Part shown: positions 6,477-10,138 of the stretch, in pieces | Layout of the letters: every line of letters starts with the position of its first letter | Position numbering within the stretch: the first letter of the stretch is position 1 | Origin: Clostridia bacterium | Lineage (GTDB): Bacteria; Bacillota; Clostridia; Oscillospirales; Butyricicoccaceae | Length of the DNA stretch: 10,138 nucleotides | Assembly: GCA_017560175.1 (NCBI GenBank) | Contig: JAFYOK010000032.1 | Span: 1 to 10,138, forward strand | Direction: 5' to 3' | The notes under the pieces: generated by a model | Told to the model about the DNA's origin: nothing | What the model saw: the letters and a program-made list of their open reading frames with translations, nothing else | The model's database searches: none | Made by a program: the position numbers and the translations under genes

Positions 6477-7247
6477 ATGAATAAAGTCGTATTGATCCTG
6501 GTCGACGGTATGCGCCCCGACGGTATGATGGCCTGCGGTCATCCCGAAGTCGAATATCTGCGCACAAATGGCAAGACCATTCTGGAAGGCCGCACCGTTA
6601 TGCCTTCGGTTACGCTGCCCTGCCACATGTCGCTCATCCATTCGGTCGATCCCGAGCGCCACGGTGTTACCACCAATACCTATTCGCCCATGGTTCGCCC
6701 GGTCACAGGCCTCTTTGAGCAGCTGGATAAGTTCGGCAAGAAGAGTGCTTTCTTCTACAGCTGGGGCGAACTGAAGGATCTCTATAAGCCCGGCGCACTG
6801 GCCGATGCTTATTTTGTTTCGGGTCACCATCATCTGTGGACAGCCACCGATACGCTGACCGATGCTGCCATCGAGTATCTCAAAAACGAAGATCCCGATT
6901 TTGTCTTCCTCTATCTGGGCGAGACCGATGAGGTCGGCCATAAGAGCGGCTGGATGAGTGAAGATTATACCGCCGCTGTTAACCGTGCCTTTGGCGCCAT
7001 CGAGCGCGTCCGCAAGGCCCTGCCCGAGGGATATGTTCTGATGGTCACAGCCGACCACGGCGGCCACGAGCGCATCCACGGCACAGATCTGCCCGAAGAT
7101 ACCACTATTCCGTTCCTGGCCTACGGTGAGGGCTATGCCGCTGGTACAGCATTTGAAGCCTTCGACATCAAGGACATTGCACCCACCATCGTCAAGCACC
7201 TGGGTCTCCCCTCCGATGGTGACTGGGAAGGCAAGGCGCTGATTTGA
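6477..7247 (+). CDS. Type I phosphodiesterase/alkaline-phosphatase-superfamily hydrolase
   Basis: The 256-residue protein has the two-metal site of the nucleotide pyrophosphatase/phosphodiesterase branch (PF01663). LILVDGMRPDG places metal ligand Asp10. PSVTLPCHMSL places candidate nucleophile Thr46. LGETDEVGHKSG gives Asp151 and His155, and TADHGGHERIHG gives Asp193, His194 and probably His201. At 256 residues it is short for the family, so it lacks the large cap insertions of eukaryotic NPPs. No signal peptide is present, so it acts in the cytoplasm on an unidentified phosphomono- or diester. GGGGGAA (6464-6470) lies 6 nt before the ATG at 6477; an in-frame TTG at 6462 overlaps that site and is unlikely. 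The gene overlaps the next by 4 nt, which points to a substrate delivered by the OPA-type transporter. Confidence 0.88.
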   Translation: MNKVVLILVDGMRPDGMMACGHPEVEYLRTNGKTILEGRTVMPSVTLPCHMSLIHSVDPERHGVTTNTYSPMVRPVTGLFEQLDKFGKKSAFFYSWGELKDLYKPGALADAYFVSGHHHLWTATDTLTDAAIEYLKNEDPDFVFLYLGETDEVGHKSGWMSEDYTAAVNRAFGAIERVRKALPEGYVLMVTADHGGHERIHGTDLPEDTTIPFLAYGEGYAAGTAFEAFDIKDIAPTIVKHLGLPSDGDWEGKALI

Positions 7248-8500
7248 GTTCTGTCAAAAGTCAAAAGACGGTCAGCCGCAAAGATATCAAGGTCTTCATG
7301 CTGCTGTGTGCCGTCGTCTATTTCTGCAGTTATCTGACCCGTCTGGGCTATGCTGCTGTCATGGTCGAAATGATCTCCAGCGAGGGTTTCACCCGTGCCG
7401 GTGCATCGACGGCCGTCACGGCTCTCTTTATTGCTTACGGCGCAGGCCAGATCGTCAGCGGTTATCTGGGCGACCGTCTGGCTCCGCAGAAGATGATCTT
7501 CTGCGGTCTGCTGGTCAGTTCGGCCATGAATCTGCTCATTCCGCTCTGCCCCACCACCGGCCTGATGACGTTGGTCTGGTGTGTCAACGGTTTCGCCCAG
7601 TCGATGATGTGGCCGCCGCTGGTACGCATCATGGCTGAGCTGCTGTCGGAAGAGGATTATAAGATCGCGGCCACCCGTGTCAACTGGGGCAGTTCTATGG
7701 GTACCATCGTCATCTACCTGCTGGCGCCCGTATGCATCACCCTGTCGGGCTGGCGCCTGCTCTTCCGTTTCACCGCAGCCATTGCCATTATGGTCGCCTT
7801 TATCTGGATCCGCAGCTATGGTCCTCTGCGTGCCCGTCTGCTGGAAGGTGTGGAGAAAAAGACCGTCCGTGTCGGTGTTGTACAGGCACAGGCCGAGAAG
7901 AAACTGGACGGCAAGGCCTTTACCCTGCTGGGTATTATGATGATCGCCATCGTCATGCAGGGCAGCCTGCGCGACGGCATCACAACATGGATGCCCTCCT
8001 TTATTGCTGAATCCTTCGACCTTGGCAACTCCATCTCCATTCTGACTTCGGTTGCCCTGCCCATCTTCACCATTTGCGTATTGCAGGCCACCGCATGGCT
8101 CAATAAGAAGGTCTTTCCCAACGAGCTGCATTGTGCATCGGTCATTTTCGGTACAGGTGCCATTGCTATGATCGTTCTGAAAACCTTGGGCGGCAGCTCC
8201 TTTGCCCTGTCGGTGGCTATGCTGACGGTGGGTGCCGGCTGTATGCACGGTGTCAACCAGATTCTGATCTGCACGGTGCCCAAGTTCTTTGAGAATACAG
8301 GCAAGATCTCGCTGATCTCAGGTGTTCTCAATTCCTGCACCTATGTGGGCAGCGCCCTGTCCACATACGGTCTGGCGCTGGTCACCGATGCCTTCGGTTG
8401 GGATGCAACCCTGGTCATCTGGTGTGTTGCTGCTGTCATCGGCACCGCCTGCTGCATCATCAACATCAAGCGTTGGAAATCCTATACAGATACCCTTTAA
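7244..8500 (+). CDS. MFS antiporter of the organophosphate:phosphate (GlpT/UhpT-like) family
   Basis: The 418-residue protein has about twelve hydrophobic segments in two bundles joined by a basic loop (about 196-225), the MFS plan. OPA-family features are YFCSYLTRLGY at 26-36 in the first helix, with Arg33 at the place of GlpT Arg45, and MWPPLVRIM at 122-130, like the family's GWPPCGR. SLRDGITTWMP at 241-251 has Arg243 at the place of GlpT Arg269. These two arginines clamp the phosphate of the substrate in GlpT. GYLGDRLAPQK at 73-83 is the MFS loop 2-3 motif. The start is TTG at 7244, overlapping the previous stop as TTGA and preceded by AAGG. The alternative ATG at residue 19 would remove the cytoplasmic N-terminus. 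Coupling to a phosphoesterase suggests organophosphate import in exchange for phosphate; the exact substrate is unknown. Confidence 0.87.
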   Translation: MSSVKSQKTVSRKDIKVFMLLCAVVYFCSYLTRLGYAAVMVEMISSEGFTRAGASTAVTALFIAYGAGQIVSGYLGDRLAPQKMIFCGLLVSSAMNLLIPLCPTTGLMTLVWCVNGFAQSMMWPPLVRIMAELLSEEDYKIAATRVNWGSSMGTIVIYLLAPVCITLSGWRLLFRFTAAIAIMVAFIWIRSYGPLRARLLEGVEKKTVRVGVVQAQAEKKLDGKAFTLLGIMMIAIVMQGSLRDGITTWMPSFIAESFDLGNSISILTSVALPIFTICVLQATAWLNKKVFPNELHCASVIFGTGAIAMIVLKTLGGSSFALSVAMLTVGAGCMHGVNQILICTVPKFFENTGKISLISGVLNSCTYVGSALSTYGLALVTDAFGWDATLVIWCVAAVIGTACCIINIKRWKSYTDTL

Positions 8501-8504
8501 GGTC

Positions 8505-8531
8505 AAAAGCCGCCCGTACGGGCGGCTTTTT
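8505..8531. terminator. Bidirectional intrinsic terminator
   Basis: Bases 8505-8530 are a perfect 26-nt palindrome: AAAAGCCGCCC and its complement around a central GTAC. A T-run ends it on the plus strand and TTTT on the minus strand. It lies 4 nt after the antiporter stop and 4 nt from the stop of the small leftward gene, so it ends both. Confidence 0.9.
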
Positions 8532-8534
8532 CTG

Positions 8535-8666
8535 TTACTGCTGCTTCATATTTTCGGCCAGCTTGCGTGTTTCTTCTTCCGACTGGGGGACATTGGCCGA
8601 ATGGACCATGGTGATCTGCACCAGTTTGGGCTGCTTTTCAAAGGCTTTGTTGCGCTTCTTGGTCAA
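8535..8666 (-). CDS. Small hypothetical protein, 43 residues
   Basis: An ORF below usual length cut-offs reads leftward from TTG at 8666 to TAA at 8535. A full-strength GGAGGTGA (8679-8672) lies 8 nt upstream, counted from GGAGG, and a strong terminator follows 4 nt after the stop. The product begins MTKKRNKAFEKQ and is highly charged. A basic N-terminus (residues 2-14) is followed by a short central stretch (LVQITMVHSANVP, 15-27) and a glutamate/lysine-rich helix-prone tail (SEEETRKLAENMKQQ). It has no signal peptide, membrane segment or cysteine. I do not recognise the family. An ATG-started version would begin only at residue 20 and lacks a good ribosome binding site. The promoter is unclear; CATACT at 8692-8687 is a possible -10 without a convincing -35. 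Confidence 0.6.
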   Translation of the reverse strand: MTKKRNKAFEKQPKLVQITMVHSANVPQSEEETRKLAENMKQQ

Positions 8667-8717
8667 TACACTCACCTCCGGGAATTAGTATGCCCCATTC
8701 CTTAGCGGTTTTCTTCA

Positions 8718-8746
8718 TTGACATAAAGATTGCATAATAGTATGAT
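8718..8746 (+). promoter_or_regulatory. Promoter of the chromate-transporter operon
   Basis: TTGACA (8718-8723) and TATGAT (8741-8746) are exactly 17 bp apart, a near-consensus sigma-A promoter. Transcription would start near 8753, which rules out the in-frame TTG at 8730 as the start of the next gene. Confidence 0.85.
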
Positions 8747-8783
8747 AGAAACCGTAAGAAAAAGAAGAGGAGAGTGTATCAAA

Positions 8784-9329
8784 ATGAAAGAATACCTCGA
8801 TATGTTCCTCGCCTTCGCGCGCGTCGGTGCACTGACCTTCGGCGGCGGCTATGCCATGCTCCCCATCCTGCAGGCAGAAGTTGTCGAGAAGAAGAAGTGG
8901 ATCACAAACGAGGAGATGATGGACTTTTATGCCATCGGTCAGTGCCTCCCCGGTCTGATCGCTGTTAACACAGCCAGCTTCATCGGCCAGAAGCTCAAGG
9001 GCGTCAAGGGCGGCTATGCCTGCGCTCTGGGCGTTGTATTCCCCTCGCTGGTCATCATCACCATCATTGCGGCCTTCATCAGCGGTTTCTCCGATCTGCC
9101 TGTTGTCCGCAATGCCTTTGCCGGTATCCGCGTCTGCGTCTGCGTTCTGATCCTGAACGCCGTCGTCAAGCTGTGGAAGAAGGCCATTGTCGACTGGAAG
9201 ACCTTTGTGCTCTTTGCCATCGTCTTTGCAGGCTCGACCTTCACCGATATCAACCCCATCCTGTACGTTGTCGGCGCTGCCCTGGCCGGTATCGCTCTGA
9301 GCGTCAAGAGAGGAGGCGCTGAGAAATGA
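8784..9329 (+). CDS. Chromate transporter family protein, first half-subunit
   Basis: This 181-residue protein is a single CHR domain (PF02417). FARVGALTFGGGYAMLPIL at 11-29 carries the family's glycine-rich GGGYAMLP motif. GQCLPGLIAVNTASFIGQ at 52-69 corresponds to the PGP-x-N-x(5)-G motif, with PGLIA in place of the usual PGPLA. Hydrophobic segments at about 80-102, 113-130, 140-152 and 158-174 complete the fold. Full-length ChrA proteins carry two such domains in about 400 residues. Here they are two genes, as in the B. subtilis YwrA/YwrB pair. Characterised members export chromate, but in many bacteria the natural substrate is uncertain. The ATG at 8784 follows GAGGAG (8767-8772). The stop overlaps the next start as ATGA, so a one-to-one heterodimer is likely. 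Confidence 0.88.
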   Translation: MKEYLDMFLAFARVGALTFGGGYAMLPILQAEVVEKKKWITNEEMMDFYAIGQCLPGLIAVNTASFIGQKLKGVKGGYACALGVVFPSLVIITIIAAFISGFSDLPVVRNAFAGIRVCVCVLILNAVVKLWKKAIVDWKTFVLFAIVFAGSTFTDINPILYVVGAALAGIALSVKRGGAEK

Positions 9330-9907
9330 TCCTGCTGCAGCTGTTTTTCGAGTTTGCCAAGGTCGGCCTGTTCACCGTCGGCGGCGGTATGGCTTCGGTT
9401 CCTTTCCTGGTTGCCATGTCCGATAAGACCGGCTGGTTCACCCAGGCACAGCTCATCGATATGATCGCCATCTCCGAATCGACCCCCGGCCCTCTGGGCA
9501 TCAACATGGGTACTTATGTCGGCTTTGAGACTGCCGGTATCCCCGGTGCCATCGTTGCCACTCTGGGTATCACCCTGCCCACCGCTGCGCTGGCTATCAT
9601 TGTTGCCACATTCCTGTTCGGCTTTAAGGACAACAAATATGTCCAGGGCGCTTTCTACGGCCTGCGTCCTGCTTCTGCCGGTCTGATCGCCGCTGCAGGT
9701 GTATCGGTCGCCATGCTGTCTCTGGTCAACCAGGCCGCTCTGGAGGCCAAGGAATGGGCAAAGCTGGTCGATATCAAGGCCATCATCCTGGCTGCCGTCC
9801 TGTGGGTACTGACCAATAAGGTCAAGCAGACCAAGAAGCTCCATGCCATCGTATTTATCGCATTCTCTGCCGTCATCGGCATCATCTTCGGCTTTGCCGG
9901 CGTGTAA
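9326..9907 (+). CDS. Chromate transporter family protein, second half-subunit
   Basis: This 193-residue CHR-domain protein (PF02417) is the partner of the gene before it. FFEFAKVGLFTVGGGMASVPFL at 7-28 mirrors the glycine-rich motif. SESTPGPLGINMGTYVGF at 50-67 holds the canonical PGPL-x-x-N-x(3)-Y-x-G signature, which the first subunit shows in weaker form. Hydrophobic segments at about 72-100, 114-135, 151-164 and 173-192 follow. AGGAGG at 9311-9316 lies 9 nt before the ATG, which overlaps the previous stop as ATGA. The last 41 codons, the stop and the following terminator are repeated in inverted orientation at 9963-10138, so the chromosome carries a second near-identical copy of at least the 3' end. 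Confidence 0.9.
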   Translation: MILLQLFFEFAKVGLFTVGGGMASVPFLVAMSDKTGWFTQAQLIDMIAISESTPGPLGINMGTYVGFETAGIPGAIVATLGITLPTAALAIIVATFLFGFKDNKYVQGAFYGLRPASAGLIAAAGVSVAMLSLVNQAALEAKEWAKLVDIKAIILAAVLWVLTNKVKQTKKLHAIVFIAFSAVIGIIFGFAGV

Positions 9908-9936
9908 GCGCTGGGTGTGAAAACGCAAGATAGATC

Positions 9937-9985
9937 AAAAAAACTAACAGCCTGTGAGAAAATCTCACAGGCTGTTAGTTTTTTT
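9937..9985. terminator. Symmetric bidirectional terminator at the centre of the inverted repeat
   Basis: Seven A (9937-9943), a perfect 16-bp stem (CTAACAGCCTGTGAGA at 9944-9959 with 9963-9978), an AAA loop and seven T (9979-9985). It acts equally on both strands, ending the rightward chromate-transporter operon and the leftward copy. It is also the exact pivot of the larger inverted duplication. Confidence 0.95.
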
Positions 9986-10013
9986 ATCTATTTTGCGTTT
10001 TCACACCCAGCAC

Positions 10014-10138
10014 TTATACGCCGGCAAAGCCGAAGATGACGCCGATGACGGCAGAGAATGCGATAAATACGATGGCATGGAGCTTCTTGGTCTGCTTGAC
10101 CTTATTGGTCAGTACCCACAGGACGGCAGCCAGGATGA
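10014..10138 (-). CDS. Second copy of the chromate transporter half-subunit, 3' end only
   Basis: Read leftward from the window edge, this encodes the last 40 complete codons of a protein matching residues 154-193 of the gene at 9326-9907 and ends at TAA (10016-10014). Two bases differ in the coding part. One is synonymous (final Val, GTG to GTA) and one changes Ile186 to Val. The reading frame is open to the edge, and the start and most of the gene lie outside. It converges on the first copy and shares its terminator. The pattern suggests a functional paralogue, not a decayed fragment, but only the tail is visible. Confidence 0.85.
   Translation of the reverse strand, partial: ILAAVLWVLTNKVKQTKKLHAIVFIAFSAVIGVIFGFAGV

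Larger units (their letters stand above)
9783..10138. repeat. Long inverted repeat (about 176-nt arms, 3-nt spacer), continuing beyond the window
   Basis: The left arm 9783-9959 and right arm 9963-10138 are reverse complements except at five places. They are A9881 (right arm gives G), G9904 (A), C9909 (T), G9929 (A) and an extra C at 9936. The outermost 98 nt are identical, and the right arm is cut by the window edge, so the true arm is longer. The left arm contains the end of the second chromate-transporter gene, its stop and its 3' untranslated region. Confidence 0.97.

Noticed and set aside
7133..8248. 371-codon open frame antisense to the antiporter
   Set aside because: His/Gln/Asp-rich shadow of the GC-rich transporter codons; no motifs.
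9960..9962. Reading the right-edge inverted repeat purely as a sequencing or assembly fold-back
   Set aside because: Five differences between the arms, with coding changes limited to one synonymous and one conservative substitution, fit a real diverged copy better; it remains an alternative in the finding.

Overview
The window looks like a chromosomal segment of a low-to-mid GC Gram-positive bacterium, most likely a gut-type member of class Clostridia. Support: strong AGGAGG-like ribosome binding sites, sigma-A-type promoters (TTGACA-17-TATGAT and similar), several TTG or GTG starts, S-layer homology domains on a secreted protein, and a GC-rich palindromic intergenic repeat of a kind I recall from gut Firmicutes. 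The species cannot be named from this sequence alone.

Layout. A nitroreductase-like flavoprotein (77-601, +) converges on a four-gene operon read leftward. That operon starts at a clear promoter (5403-5431, -) and encodes an AI-2E-family membrane permease, an ABC-F ATPase, a small ArsC/Spx-fold protein and a secreted transglutaminase-like protein with three SLH repeats. The gaps are 6 nt, then two 4-nt ATGA overlaps, so translation is probably coupled. Diverging from it is a tRNA-Arg(ACG) gene with its own promoter and terminator. A 375-bp stretch without a protein gene follows, packed with hairpins and a GC-rich palindromic repeat. Next comes a small membrane-anchored XRE-type regulator (5991-6356) with dyad repeats over its promoter.

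The right half holds a two-gene operon, a cytoplasmic type I phosphodiesterase/alkaline-phosphatase-superfamily enzyme (6477-7247) overlapping an OPA-type (GlpT/UhpT-like) MFS antiporter (7244-8500). Together they suggest uptake and hydrolysis of an organophosphate. A 43-residue small protein (8535-8666, -), missed by ordinary length cut-offs, shares the terminator. Last is a promoter-driven paired short-chain chromate-transporter operon (8784-9907).

The most striking feature is at the right edge. After the second chromate-transporter gene, the sequence folds back on itself. Bases 9963-10138 are a near-perfect reverse complement of 9783-9959 (4 substitutions and one 1-nt indel), centred on a symmetric transcription terminator. 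A second copy of the transporter gene therefore points tail-to-tail at the first and runs off the window. This is either a recent inverted duplication or, less likely given the differences, a fold-back assembly chimera. The other regions look like ordinary chromosomal genes; I see no CRISPR array, phage module, intact insertion sequence or defence system.
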